This document shows, piece by piece, positions 10,184-18,076 of a DNA stretch of 64,000 nt. A program made the translations under genes and the position numbers. The stretch covers positions 3,472,001 through 3,536,000 of the forward strand of contig NZ_JAUSYC010000001.1 in the NCBI RefSeq assembly GCF_030816485.1, read 5' to 3'. This DNA comes from Arthrobacter sp. B1I2. GTDB taxonomy: Bacteria > Actinomycetota > Actinomycetes > Actinomycetales > Micrococcaceae. The notes beneath the pieces are model-generated. The model ran no database searches. It was not told the origin of the DNA and worked only from the letters and a program-made list of their open reading frames with translations. Each line of letters opens with the position of its first letter. Within the stretch, counting starts at the first letter, position 1.

Positions 10184-10295
10184 CGGGTCAAGTCTAGTGC
10201 CTTCACGTGCCCGTCCTCCTGTTGTGAACAACGGCACACCACCGGCCCCTGCAGTGCTGCCCAACTCCGCGCCTCTCGTGCTAGTTTTCCAAGTG

Positions 10296-10940
10296 ATGCA
10301 TTTCGTCGAACCGTCCCGAGAAGTCCTGGCCGAAACCCTGCTGGCGGCCGGCCCTGATGCGCCCACGCTGTGCAAGGGCTGGCGCACCAGGGACCTTGCC
10401 GCGCACCTGTACCTGCGCGAGCGGAAGGCGGCAGTCGGGCTCGGACTGATCATCAAGCGCCTGGCCAAGGCATCCGACCAGGCAACCGCCAAGCTCGCGG
10501 CGAAGCTGACCAGCAACGAGGACTACGCGCGGCTGGTGAACACCTTCCGCGCCGGTCCGCCGGCGCTCTCGCCGATGAACATCAAGGCACTGGACGAGAG
10601 TGCCAACCTGATCGAGTACTTCGTGCACACCGAGGACGTCCGGCGGGCCGTGGACCGGTGGGCACCCAGGGCACTTGATGAGGCTTACTCGGACGCACTG
10701 TGGGACGAACTGGTCAAGCGTGCTGCCATCCTGTACCGCGGCGTGGATCTGGGCATCGTCCTGGTCCGTCCGTCCGGGCCGCGCCATGTTGCCAAGCGCG
10801 CACCCGTCTCGGTGGCAATCGTTGGCGAGCCGGGTGAACTGCTGATGCACGCCCACGGCCGCACCCGCCACGCCCTGGTCACCTTCGAAGGCCAGCCCGA
10901 CGCCGTCGCCCTCCTCCAGTCAGCTGAAGTAGGGCTCTGA
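10296..10940 (+). CDS. TIGR03085-family putative metal-binding protein
   Basis: A 214-residue protein resembling the TIGR03085 family of the maleylpyruvate isomerase/DinB-like superfamily (four-helix, putative metal-binding, thiol-linked). The pattern [20 protein letters not shown] near the N-terminus and [12 protein letters not shown] in the middle supply the usual histidine ligands (DLAAHL and [10 protein letters not shown]). TAGTTT at 10282-10287 sits 8 nt before the ATG, so it may be leaderless; a GTG one codon upstream is an alternative. It is the only plus-strand gene in this stretch and ends 2 nt from the hisF stop. Substrate unknown. Confidence 0.8.
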   Translation: MHFVEPSREVLAETLLAAGPDAPTLCKGWRTRDLAAHLYLRERKAAVGLGLIIKRLAKASDQATAKLAAKLTSNEDYARLVNTFRAGPPALSPMNIKALDESANLIEYFVHTEDVRRAVDRWAPRALDEAYSDALWDELVKRAAILYRGVDLGIVLVRPSGPRHVAKRAPVSVAIVGEPGELLMHAHGRTRHALVTFEGQPDAVALLQSAEVGL

Positions 10941-10942
10941 AC

Positions 10943-11719
10943 TTAGCGGACCTCGAAGCCTGCCGCGCGGATGGCGTCCTTGACCTGGGTCATCATGTTG
11001 TCCGGTCCCCAGTGGAAAATCGAGGCCGCCAGGACAGCGTCCGCACCGGCTGCGACGGCCGCGGGGAAGTGCGCCGGCTCCCCCGCGCCGCCGGAGGCGA
11101 TGATGGGGACCTTGACTGCCGCGCGAACCAGTTTGATGAGTTCGAGGTCGAAGCCGTCCTTGGTGCCATCAGCGTCAATGGAGTTCAGCAGGATCTCGCC
11201 CACCCCGCGCCCGGCTGCTTCCCTGGCCCATTCGATGGCGTCGATCCCGGTGCCGGTGCGCCCGCCGTGTGTGGTCACTTCGAATCCCGACGGCGTGGGC
11301 TGGGACCCGGGGCGGGTCCGCCTGGCGTCAACGGACAGGACGAGCACCTGGGAACCGAAGTGCCGGGTGATTTCGTCGATGACGTCCGGCCGGGCAACAG
11401 CCGCGGTGTTGATGGACGCCTTGTCCGCGCCGTAGCGCAGGAGCTTGTCCACCTCGGCCACACCGCGGACGCCACCGCCCACAGTCAGCGGAATGAAGAC
11501 TTCCTCGGCGGTGCGGCGGACAACGTCGAACGTGGTCTCGCGGTTGCCCGAGGACGCCGTGACGTCAAGGAACGTCAGTTCGTCGGCGCCGGCGTTATCG
11601 TAGCGGTGGGCGAGTTCCACGGGGTCGCCGGCATCGCGGAGGCCCTCGAAGTTGACGCCCTTGACGACGCGCCCGGCGTCGACGTCAAGGCAGGGAATGA
11701 CCCGTACTGCTACTGCCAT
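10943..11719 (-). CDS. hisF: Imidazole glycerol phosphate synthase subunit HisF
   Basis: HisF is the cyclase subunit forming imidazole glycerol phosphate and AICAR with ammonia from HisH. The 258-residue TIM barrel carries the catalytic aspartates in [18 protein letters not shown] (Asp12) and [16 protein letters not shown], plus the phosphate-binding VGGGVRG and ASGGAG. hisH and hisA are not nearby, which is unusual because hisF commonly follows them. hisG lies 39 nt upstream in the same direction, so the two are probably co-transcribed. Confidence 0.97.
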   Translation of the reverse strand: MAVAVRVIPCLDVDAGRVVKGVNFEGLRDAGDPVELAHRYDNAGADELTFLDVTASSGNRETTFDVVRRTAEEVFIPLTVGGGVRGVAEVDKLLRYGADKASINTAAVARPDVIDEITRHFGSQVLVLSVDARRTRPGSQPTPSGFEVTTHGGRTGTGIDAIEWAREAAGRGVGEILLNSIDADGTKDGFDLELIKLVRAAVKVPIIASGGAGEPAHFPAAVAAGADAVLAASIFHWGPDNMMTQVKDAIRAAGFEVR

Positions 11720-11758
11720 GGGAACTCCTGAAGTCTTTGGTGGTTGCTGCGCGCCGCG

Positions 11759-12619
11759 TTAGATGCGGCAGGCGTGGATGCTGCTGACCAGGATGGCGCG
11801 GGCGCCGAGGTCGTACAGTTCATCCATGATCCGGTTGGTTTCCTTCTGGGGCACCATGGACCGGACGGCTACCCAGTCGGAGTCACGCAACGGCGAGACC
11901 GTGGGCGATTCGAGGCCCGGTGTCAGGCCGGCTGCCTTCTCCACGAGCTCCTTGCGGATGTCGTAGTCCATCAGCACGTACTGACGGGCCACCAGGACTC
12001 CCTGGAGTCGGCGGATGAGGACGTCGATTTCCCTGGCCGTGCCGTTGGCCGCGCCCCCGTTGCCCGTGCGGCGGATCAGGACGGCCTCGGATTTGAGGAT
12101 GGGGTCGCCGAAGATTTCCATGCCGGCGGCCTTGAGGGTGTTGCCGGTTTCCACGACGTCGGCGATGGCGTCCGCGACGCCGAGGCGAACCGAGGATTCA
12201 ACTGCCCCGTCGAGCCGGACCACTTTGGCGTTGATGCCGCGTTCGGCGAGGTAGTTGCGCAGCAGGCCGTCGTAGCTGGTGGCAAGGCGCTTGCCGTCCA
12301 GCTCGGCAGCGGAGCTGAAGTCGCCCACCGGTCCGGCAAAGCGGAAGGTGGAAGCGGCGAACCCCAACGGCAGCAGCTCTTCGGCTTCCACCCCTGCGTC
12401 CAGCAGCAGGTCACGGCCGGTGATGCCGACGTCGAGCGTTCCCTGGCCGACGTACACCGCGATGTCGCGGGGGCGCAGGAAGAAGAACTCGATGTCGTTG
12501 TCGGGGTCCACCATGACCAGTTCGCGGCTGTCGCGGCGCTGGCGGTATCCGGCTTCGGAGAGCATGGCGGAGGCGGCTTCGGACAGGGAGCCCTTGTTGG
12601 GGACGGCTACTCGCAGCAT
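11759..12619 (-). CDS. hisG: ATP phosphoribosyltransferase (long form)
   Basis: HisG makes phosphoribosyl-ATP from ATP and PRPP, the first and feedback-controlled step of histidine synthesis. The 286-residue length fits the long form with a C-terminal PII-like regulatory domain that senses histidine. Seen motifs: MLRVAVPNKGSLSEAA at the start, YVGQGTLDVGITGRDLL, and the PRPP loop VVETGNTLKAAGM. The last 75 residues form the regulatory domain. It sits between hisE (84 nt upstream) and hisF. Confidence 0.97.
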   Translation of the reverse strand: MLRVAVPNKGSLSEAASAMLSEAGYRQRRDSRELVMVDPDNDIEFFFLRPRDIAVYVGQGTLDVGITGRDLLLDAGVEAEELLPLGFAASTFRFAGPVGDFSSAAELDGKRLATSYDGLLRNYLAERGINAKVVRLDGAVESSVRLGVADAIADVVETGNTLKAAGMEIFGDPILKSEAVLIRRTGNGGAANGTAREIDVLIRRLQGVLVARQYVLMDYDIRKELVEKAAGLTPGLESPTVSPLRDSDWVAVRSMVPQKETNRIMDELYDLGARAILVSSIHACRI

Positions 12620-12703
12620 GGGGAATTCTTTCTGGGGTGGAAGGTCTAAAATTTCAGGCAGTCAGGCCACAGTGGGTCGGGCGGGCACGCGCCGGACCGG
12701 TGG

Positions 12704-12967
12704 CTACAGATGCTTGTAGACGTCTTCCAGGGTCAGGCCTTTGGCGAGCATCAGAACCTGCAGGTGGTACAGCAGCTGGGAGATTTCCTCGGCCGCCGCT
12801 TCATCGGATTCATATTCGGCAGCCATCCACACTTCGGCTGCTTCCTCAACGACTTTTTTGCCGATGCCGTGAACACCGGACTCCAATTCAGCGACGGTGC
12901 GGGAGCCTTCCGGGCGGGTGGCTGCCTTCTCGCTGAGCTCAGCGAACAGCGTCTCGAAATTCTTCAC
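12704..12967 (-). CDS. hisE: Phosphoribosyl-ATP pyrophosphatase
   Basis: HisE hydrolyses phosphoribosyl-ATP to phosphoribosyl-AMP. The 87-residue protein starts with the GTG at 12967 ([15 protein letters not shown]) and shows the all-alpha MazG-like motif [14 protein letters not shown] and the late [12 protein letters not shown]. An in-frame upstream extension to 13045 is Ala-rich and unlikely. TAGGCT at 12980-12975 on minus lies 7 nt before the GTG, which fits a leaderless mRNA and supports this start. The 103-nt gap to ribH contains that promoter. Confidence 0.94.
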   Translation of the reverse strand: MKNFETLFAELSEKAATRPEGSRTVAELESGVHGIGKKVVEEAAEVWMAAEYESDEAAAEEISQLLYHLQVLMLAKGLTLEDVYKHL

Positions 12968-13070
12968 GCCCTCCAGCCTACTTGCTGCGGCCGCAGCGGC
13001 GCTTCCCGGGCGCTTGCATGACGGGCGCGATGTGAGCGAATACACACCGCGCCCGTACGCAGCAGGGTGC

Positions 13071-13559
13071 CTAGCTCCTGTACTGCTTGAGGACCACGGC
13101 GGTGGCCAGGGCGGCGGTTACGGCCTCATGGCCCTTGTCTTCCTTGGAGCCGGGCAGGCCGGCGCGGTCCAGGCCCTGCTGTTCGTTGTCGCAGGTGAGC
13201 ACGCCGAAGCCCACCGGCACGCCGGTGCGTACGCTGACGTCGGTGAGGCCCGACGTCGCGGCCTGGCATACGTAGTCAAAGTGCGGGGTTCCGCCGCGGA
13301 TCACGACGCCGAGGGCAACGACGGCGTCAAAGTGCGGCGCCAGTCGCGCAGCAGCAACCGGAAGCTCGAAGCTGCCCGGAACGCGCAGCACGGTGGGCTC
13401 TGCGATGCCGGCGTCCTTGGCGGCCCGGAGCGCACCGTCCAGGAGCCCGTCCATGATCTGCGTGTGCCAGCTGGCGGCGACGATCGCCAGCTTCAGCTGC
13501 GAGGTCCCGGCCGGGTTGAGGGTGCTGAGGTCAATGTCGGGGGCGCCGTGTCCGCTCAT
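13071..13559 (-). CDS. ribH: 6,7-dimethyl-8-ribityllumazine synthase
   Basis: RibH condenses 5-amino-6-ribitylaminouracil with 3,4-dihydroxy-2-butanone 4-phosphate to lumazine. The 162-residue protein has the family motifs [47 protein letters not shown] and [15 protein letters not shown]. It is the last gene of the rib operon, separated from ribA by a 62-nt gap that carries tandem 15-bp repeats. Assembles as a large oligomer in the family. Confidence 0.97.
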   Translation of the reverse strand: MSGHGAPDIDLSTLNPAGTSQLKLAIVAASWHTQIMDGLLDGALRAAKDAGIAEPTVLRVPGSFELPVAAARLAPHFDAVVALGVVIRGGTPHFDYVCQAATSGLTDVSVRTGVPVGFGVLTCDNEQQGLDRAGLPGSKEDKGHEAVTAALATAVVLKQYRS

Positions 13560-13574
13560 GGGTTCTTCTGTTCC

Positions 13575-13634
13575 GTTCAGTCTCGGGTAGTTCAGTCTTG
13601 GGTAGTTCAGTCTTGGGGAGTTCAGTCTTGTTCG
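13575..13634. repeat. Four tandem 15-bp repeats carrying the ribA stop codon
   Basis: Units at 13575-13589, 13590-13604, 13605-13619 and 13620-13634 follow the pattern GTTCAGTCTTGGGTA on plus. On the coding strand each unit contains GAC TGA. Because 15 is a multiple of 3, all four TGA codons (ending at 13622, 13607, 13592 and 13577) lie in the ribA frame. The first copy provides the real ribA stop; the others form a run of back-up stops before ribH. Confidence 0.9.
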
Positions 13635-14356
13635 TGGTCGAAAGGTATTTCGGGGGCTGGGACGGGTACCGGAGCCACCTGGGTGTCCAGGAGCAGCCGG
13701 TGTTCCATCCGGTCCTTTTTGGTGCGGAGGTACCGGATGTTCTGTTCGCGGGACGGGACCTCGGTGGGGACCATCTCCACGACCTTTACTCCTGCCCTGG
13801 CCAGCCGGTTCTGCTTATCCGGGTTGTTGCTCAGCAGCCGCACTTCGTGCAGGCCCATTTCGGCGAGGATTTGTGCCGCAGCCTTGTAGCACCGGGCGTC
13901 GACGGGCAGGCCGAGCTGCTCGTTGGCTTCCACGGTGTCGAAGCCTGCTTCCTGCAGGGCGTAGGCCTTGATCTTGTTGGCAAGGCCGATCCCGCGGCCC
14001 TCCTGGCCGCGCAGGTAGAGCAGGGTGCCGCCGTTGTCCCGGATCAGTTCCAGCGCGTAGGCAAGCTGTTCGCCACAGTCACAGCGGTAGGAACCGAAGA
14101 CATCTCCGGTGAGGCATTCGGAGTGCAGCCGCACCAGGGGGGCTTTACCGTCACTGGGGGCGTTGGGGGAACTGACGGCCAGGTGTTCCACACCGGTCAC
14201 CAGGTCCGTCCATGCCTGCGCCACGAACTCGCCGAAGGCGGTGGGCAGCTGCACGACGGGACCTGCGCTGACGGGATGGGGCGCCTCGGCGGACACCGCA
14301 TGGTGCTTCCGATGGCCGTTCTGGTGGCTGTCGTCGCTGCCTGCCGCTGCCGTCAT
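13622..14356 (-). CDS. ribA: GTP cyclohydrolase II
   Basis: RibA opens GTP to 2,5-diamino-6-ribosylamino-pyrimidinone phosphate, formate and pyrophosphate. The 244-residue protein has an extra 30-residue polar N-terminus, the zinc site [19 protein letters not shown] and the catalytic [16 protein letters not shown]. In many actinobacteria RibB and RibA are fused; here ribA is a separate gene whose ATG overlaps the ribB stop as ATGA, which probably keeps the products in balance. Confidence 0.97.
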   Translation of the reverse strand: MTAAAGSDDSHQNGHRKHHAVSAEAPHPVSAGPVVQLPTAFGEFVAQAWTDLVTGVEHLAVSSPNAPSDGKAPLVRLHSECLTGDVFGSYRCDCGEQLAYALELIRDNGGTLLYLRGQEGRGIGLANKIKAYALQEAGFDTVEANEQLGLPVDARCYKAAAQILAEMGLHEVRLLSNNPDKQNRLARAGVKVVEMVPTEVPSREQNIRYLRTKKDRMEHRLLLDTQVAPVPVPAPEIPFDHEQD

Positions 14357-15114
14357 CGTTTCTCCTTCTCTTCGCCCGGGGTTACCCGGACATCCTCACG
14401 CAGGGCTCCCCCGGCCCCGGCTTCAAGATACGCCACCAGGTCCTCAATGGAGATCAGGGGGCATCCATGTTCCGCCGCGAACGAACGGAGCCCGTCCAGG
14501 CGCATCATTTCGCCGTCGTCGTACACCACTTCCGCGATCACTCCCACGGGCTCCAGGCCCGCAAGGCGGCACAGGTCCACCGCGGCCTCGGTGTGGCCCT
14601 GGCGTTCCCGCACACCACCGTCAACTGCACGGAGCGGGAAAATATGCCCCGGGCGGGTCACGGAGGCAGGACCGGCCTGAGGGTCCGCCAGTACGCGGGC
14701 GGTCAAGGCCCGGTCCGTGGCGGAGATTCCCGTGCTGACCCCGATGGCGGCGTCGCAGGACACGGTGTACGCCGTGCTTTTGGCGTCCTCGTTGATGGCC
14801 GTCATGGGAGGCAGCGCCAAGGCGTCGGCACGGTCTCCGGTCAGCGGCACGCAGATCACGCCGGAGCTGTACCGGATGGTCCAGCCCATCAGGGCCGGCG
14901 TGGCATGCTGGGCGGCGAAGATGATGTCGCCTTCGTTTTCGCGGTCCTCATTGTCGACGACGAGCACGGGGCGGCCTGCGGCCATGGCACGCACTGCGTC
15001 CTCGATGGAGTCCAGTCCCCTGGCAGCAGGTGCGGCCGGGCGTCCAGGTGATCCAGGCTCGCTGGTGGCGGGACCAGCGGCAACGGCCGGTTCCAGGCGT
15101 ACCGCGGCGTTCAC
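14353..15114 (-). CDS. ribB: 3,4-dihydroxy-2-butanone 4-phosphate synthase
   Basis: RibB makes the four-carbon precursor of lumazine from ribulose 5-phosphate. Starting at the GTG at 15114, which overlaps the ribE stop as GTGA, the product has 253 residues: about 33 variable Ala/Pro-rich residues, then [20 protein letters not shown] with the catalytic acidic loop and [14 protein letters not shown]. The open frame upstream to 15831 is antisense-like Arg/Gly-rich sequence inside ribE and is rejected. It depends on ribulose 5-phosphate, whose pool is governed by Rpe, encoded upstream. Confidence 0.96.
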   Translation of the reverse strand: MNAAVRLEPAVAAGPATSEPGSPGRPAAPAARGLDSIEDAVRAMAAGRPVLVVDNEDRENEGDIIFAAQHATPALMGWTIRYSSGVICVPLTGDRADALALPPMTAINEDAKSTAYTVSCDAAIGVSTGISATDRALTARVLADPQAGPASVTRPGHIFPLRAVDGGVRERQGHTEAAVDLCRLAGLEPVGVIAEVVYDDGEMMRLDGLRSFAAEHGCPLISIEDLVAYLEAGAGGALREDVRVTPGEEKEKR

Positions 15115-15773
15115 CGGGCACCTCCGGCAACCGCGGCTTCGCCGGTGCCGGCTGCTGCGCCGGCGTCGCGGAAGGCAAGCAGCCGTTCGGTGTACTTGGC
15201 CAGGACATCGACCTCCAGGTTCACGCGGCTGCCGGTGGTCCTGGTGCCCAGGCCGGTTTCGGCCAGGGTGGTGGGGATCAGCCCTACTTCGAACCAGGGT
15301 TCCGGCTCGGGGGCCGGGCTGACAGCCGTCACCGTGAGGGAGACGCCGTCGATGGCGATGGAGCCCTTCTCGGCAATGTACCGGGCCAGGTTGGTGGGAA
15401 CGCCGAAGCGCAGCCGCTCCCAGTTGCCCTGGGGTTCCCGTTCCAGCAGGACTCCCACACCATCCACATGGCCTTGCACCACGTGCCCGTCGAGGCGGCC
15501 GCCTGCGGGAACACAGCGCTCCAGGTTGACCGAATCCCCGGCAACGAGTTCGCCGATGGTGCTGCGGACAAGGGTTTCCCCCATGACGTCCACGCTGAAC
15601 TCTTTGCCGTCGATTGCGGTTGCCGTGAGGCAGACCCCGTTCACGGCGATGGAGCCGCCGAGTGCAAGGCCATCGGTGGAGGCGGGGGCGTGCAGCCGGA
15701 CTGTGGCGCTGGTGTTCCCGTCGCGCTCTACGGACAGCACCTGCCCCTGCTCGGCAATAATTCCGGTGAACAT
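15111..15773 (-). CDS. ribE: Riboflavin synthase
   Basis: Riboflavin synthase dismutates two lumazines to riboflavin. The 220-residue protein begins [12 protein letters not shown], the almost invariant N-terminus of the family, at the ATG at 15773, and repeats a lumazine-binding barrel (about residues 1-95 and 96-200), with VNGVCLTA in the first and IDGVSLTV in the second half. The start overlaps the ribD stop as TGATG and the end overlaps ribB as GTGA. Confidence 0.97.
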   Translation of the reverse strand: MFTGIIAEQGQVLSVERDGNTSATVRLHAPASTDGLALGGSIAVNGVCLTATAIDGKEFSVDVMGETLVRSTIGELVAGDSVNLERCVPAGGRLDGHVVQGHVDGVGVLLEREPQGNWERLRFGVPTNLARYIAEKGSIAIDGVSLTVTAVSPAPEPEPWFEVGLIPTTLAETGLGTRTTGSRVNLEVDVLAKYTERLLAFRDAGAAAGTGEAAVAGGAR

Positions 15774-16912
15774 CAGTAGCCTCCCTGGGCTTGCTCCGCG
15801 GTACCGCGGGTTGGTGGGTGGTCGAGTGCAACTTTTCGTTGCGGTCTGAGGTGAAGCCTGAGGTCCCGGCCGAGCGTTCGGACGGCGCCGCCGTCGGCCG
15901 CGTCCCATTCCCATTGCTGGGCGTCCGGGAGGCTCGTGATGCCCAGCCCGTTCAGGGCGGGGGTGCCGGATCCCAGCAGCGTGGGGGCCAGGTACACGAT
16001 GAGTTCATCAACCAGGCCCGCCGTGAGGAAGGAACTGAGGATCCTTGAGCCGCCTTCAACCATGACGTGCCGGGTGCCGGCTTTGTACAGCATGGTCAAC
16101 GCTTCCCGGGGGTCGCGGGTGGGAAGGTGGACGGCCAGTCCGTCATCGCCAAGGATCGCGGCTCCGTCCGGAATCCCGCGGAGTCCCATGACGGCCCGTA
16201 CCGGCTGTTTGGGTGCAGTACCGCCGGAGGGTTCCCGGGCGGTCAGGCGGGGGTTGTCCACCAGCACGGTCTGGGTGCCCACCAGGATGGCGTCGATACG
16301 GCTGCGGATGCCGTGGTTGTCCGCCAGCGACTCAGGGCTGGAAATCCACTGGCTGGTGCCGTCCTCGGCAGCTATGCGGGCGTCCAGGGTCTGCGCGATG
16401 TGGAGGGTGACGAACGGGCGTTTCTCGGCTACTGCCTCAAACCATTGGCGGTTCAGGTCAAGGGCTTCGTCGGCGCCGAGGCCGCTGCGGACCCGCACGC
16501 CGGCCGTGCGCAGTGTTGCAGCGCCCCCGGCAGCGGGGTCGTGGGGGTCGTCGACCGCGTACACCACGTCCGTGATCCCGGCTGCGATGATCGCTTCCGC
16601 GCACGGGCCGGTGCGGCCCACGTGGTTGCAGGGTTCCAGCGTGACCACCATGGTGCAGCCGGATAGGTCCAGGCCGACGGCGGCTGCCTGGGCAATTGCG
16701 TCCGCCTCGGCGTGTGCCGTGCCGGCACCGCGGTGGTAGCCGGTGACGAGCTGGCGGCCGTCAGGACTGACGACAACGGCGCCCACCAGGGGGTTCGCAC
16801 CGCGCGGACCCTGGAGGGCCGCCTGCAAGGCGTGCTCCATGGCGCGGGTTTCGTCTGCGCTGAAGGCGGTGACCACCCCGGCGGCGGGATGCAGTTCCAC
16901 GGCGCCCGTCAT
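15773..16912 (-). CDS. ribD: Bifunctional pyrimidine deaminase/reductase
   Basis: RibD deaminates and then reduces the RibA product. The 379-residue protein has the cytidine-deaminase-type zinc site HAEADAI and [11 protein letters not shown] in the first 110 residues and the NADPH reductase domain from about 150 on ([27 protein letters not shown]). The annotated ATG at 16912 has no ribosome binding site but overlaps the stop of a 27-codon upstream ORF as ATGA, so translation may depend on coupling. A GTG about 12 codons in ([11 protein letters not shown]) is a possible alternative start. The gene is first in the rib operon under the FMN riboswitch. Confidence 0.96.
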   Translation of the reverse strand: MTGAVELHPAAGVVTAFSADETRAMEHALQAALQGPRGANPLVGAVVVSPDGRQLVTGYHRGAGTAHAEADAIAQAAAVGLDLSGCTMVVTLEPCNHVGRTGPCAEAIIAAGITDVVYAVDDPHDPAAGGAATLRTAGVRVRSGLGADEALDLNRQWFEAVAEKRPFVTLHIAQTLDARIAAEDGTSQWISSPESLADNHGIRSRIDAILVGTQTVLVDNPRLTAREPSGGTAPKQPVRAVMGLRGIPDGAAILGDDGLAVHLPTRDPREALTMLYKAGTRHVMVEGGSRILSSFLTAGLVDELIVYLAPTLLGSGTPALNGLGITSLPDAQQWEWDAADGGAVRTLGRDLRLHLRPQRKVALDHPPTRGTAEQAQGGY

Positions 16913-16992
16913 GCGGCGGCCGTGGCGGAGTTGGGGCCTGCCTTTGAAGCGGCAGGACTTTCGGCGTCAAAGAGCCATCGCTGGGGGTTCAT
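16909..16992 (-). CDS. Candidate 27-codon upstream ORF coupled to ribD
   Basis: Between the FMN riboswitch and ribD an ATG at 16992 opens a 27-codon frame beginning MNPQRWLFDAES and ending ATAAA. It has a strong ribosome binding site, GGAAGGAA at 17008-17001 on minus, 8 nt before the ATG, and its TGA overlaps the ribD ATG as ATGA. ribD itself has no visible ribosome binding site. The likely role is a translational entry site for ribD that the riboswitch can expose or hide. No known family; peptide function doubtful. Confidence 0.5.
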   Translation of the reverse strand: MNPQRWLFDAESPAASKAGPNSATAAA

Positions 16993-17028
16993 TCGTGTCG
17001 TTCCTTCCCTGTCGAACCGCGATGGCTC
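16972..17028 (-). promoter_or_regulatory. Inverted repeat in the ribD leader (possible riboswitch expression platform)
   Basis: GAGCCATCGC (16972-16981) and GCGATGGCTC (17019-17028) are perfect 10-bp complements. The 37-nt loop between them contains the ribosome binding site and ATG of the upstream ORF. In the RNA the second arm is followed by only UUUG, so it is a weak terminator at best; a translational switch is an alternative. Confidence 0.5.
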
Positions 17029-17092
17029 CGGGGATATACGACAGCAGAACGTTGCGCGGCCGAGGGCTGCGCAAATACAGCTGTACGTGCTT

Positions 17093-17225
17093 CTCTCATC
17101 CAGACTTTAACTGTCGGTACCGGAATTCCACCGGTTCAACCGTCTGCCGGAATCCTCCGTGGAGGACGCCGGCTCGCGGGTCGCGGACTGTAACCGCCGG
17201 TTCGGACTTACACCGACCCCGGAGC
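17093..17225 (-). ncRNA. FMN riboswitch (RFN element)
   Basis: The minus strand has the RFN hallmarks: near the 5' end GGGGTCGGTGTAAGTCCG followed by ACCGGCGGTTACAGTCCGCGA, and near the 3' end CCGGTGGAATTCCGGTACC, then GACAGTTAAAGTCTGGATG and AGAGA. The order and spacing match the FMN aptamer, which binds flavin mononucleotide and lowers expression of riboflavin genes. It lies about 180 nt before ribD and just downstream of rpe, so the rib operon presumably has its own promoter in or near the 3' end of rpe. Boundaries are approximate. Confidence 0.93.
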
Positions 17226-17270
17226 ACGTATGTGTGTTGTTATTGTGCCATAACCGGCAGGGGCTCCCGC

Positions 17271-17948
17271 TTATTCCGTCGCCGCGCGTAATGTCCGGCT
17301 GCCCTTGCTGCGCAGCAGGTCGATGGCTGCGGCAGGATCGTCGGCGCCATAGACGGCTGAACCGGCAACAAAGACATTGGCGCCGGCTTCAGCGGCACGG
17401 GCGATGGTTTCTTCGGTGATCCCGCCATCCACCTGGATGGCCACTCCCAGTCCGGAACCTTCCACGGCGGCGCGGGCCCGGCGGATTTTCGGCAGGGTGA
17501 GGTCCAGGAACGCCTGGCCACCGAAGCCCGGTTCCACCGTCATGATGAGCAGCATGTCCAGTTCCGGCAGCATGTCCAGGTACGGTTCCACGGGGGTGGC
17601 GGGCCGGAGGGCCATGCCCGCTTTGGATCCCCTGCTGCGCAGTTCCCGCGCCAGCTTGATGGGCGCAATGGATGCCTCGGCGTGGAAGGTGACCGATGCC
17701 AGGCCGGCATCGGCGAACCCCGGCGCCCAGCGGTCTGCGTCGGCAATCATCAGGTGGGCGTCGAGCGGAACCGGGCTGACGGCCTGGATCCGCTGCACCA
17801 CCGGCAGCCCGAGGGTCAGGTTGGGCACGAAGTGGTTGTCCATGACGTCCACGTGCACGGCGTCGGCATTGCTGATCCGCTGCAGTTCGGCCTCAAGGTT
17901 GACGAAATCGGCGGAGAGGATGCTCGGGTTGATGCAGCATTGCGTCAC
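17271..17948 (-). CDS. rpe: Ribulose-phosphate 3-epimerase
   Basis: Rpe interconverts ribulose 5-phosphate and xylulose 5-phosphate in the pentose phosphate pathway. The 225-residue TIM barrel shows [44 protein letters not shown] and VDGGI, including the usual metal ligands. The GTG start at 17948 is preceded by AAAGG with a 7-nt spacer. It sits between rsmB and the riboflavin operon, whose RibB enzyme uses ribulose 5-phosphate. Confidence 0.97.
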   Translation of the reverse strand: MTQCCINPSILSADFVNLEAELQRISNADAVHVDVMDNHFVPNLTLGLPVVQRIQAVSPVPLDAHLMIADADRWAPGFADAGLASVTFHAEASIAPIKLARELRSRGSKAGMALRPATPVEPYLDMLPELDMLLIMTVEPGFGGQAFLDLTLPKIRRARAAVEGSGLGVAIQVDGGITEETIARAAEAGANVFVAGSAVYGADDPAAAIDLLRSKGSRTLRAATE

Positions 17949-18042
17949 AGGGTTGCCTTTCGCTGAAGGTGCGTTGGTCTCGTGGAGCTGTTCCGGGCCG
18001 CCGATGGCAGGGCGGACTCGTTGCCCACAGGTTGGAAAGCCG

Positions 18043-18076
18043 GGCTTTCTTCCGGATCAGGCTTTCTTCCTGATCA
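18043..18076. repeat. Tandem 17-bp duplication at the rsmB stop
   Basis: GGCTTTCTTCCGGATCA (18043-18059) and GGCTTTCTTCCTGATCA (18060-18076) differ at one base. The repeat junction creates the rsmB TGA stop, after residues LIRKKA. Because 17 is not a multiple of 3, the duplication would change the reading frame beyond it. Confidence 0.85.

Noticed and set aside
13575..13634. CRISPR-like array
   Set aside because: Units are 15 bp in direct tandem without spacers and no cas genes are present.
15115..15831. N-terminal extension of RibB by 239 codons
   Set aside because: Runs through ribE in another frame and lacks homology-like sequence; the GTG at 15114 with GTGA overlap fits better.
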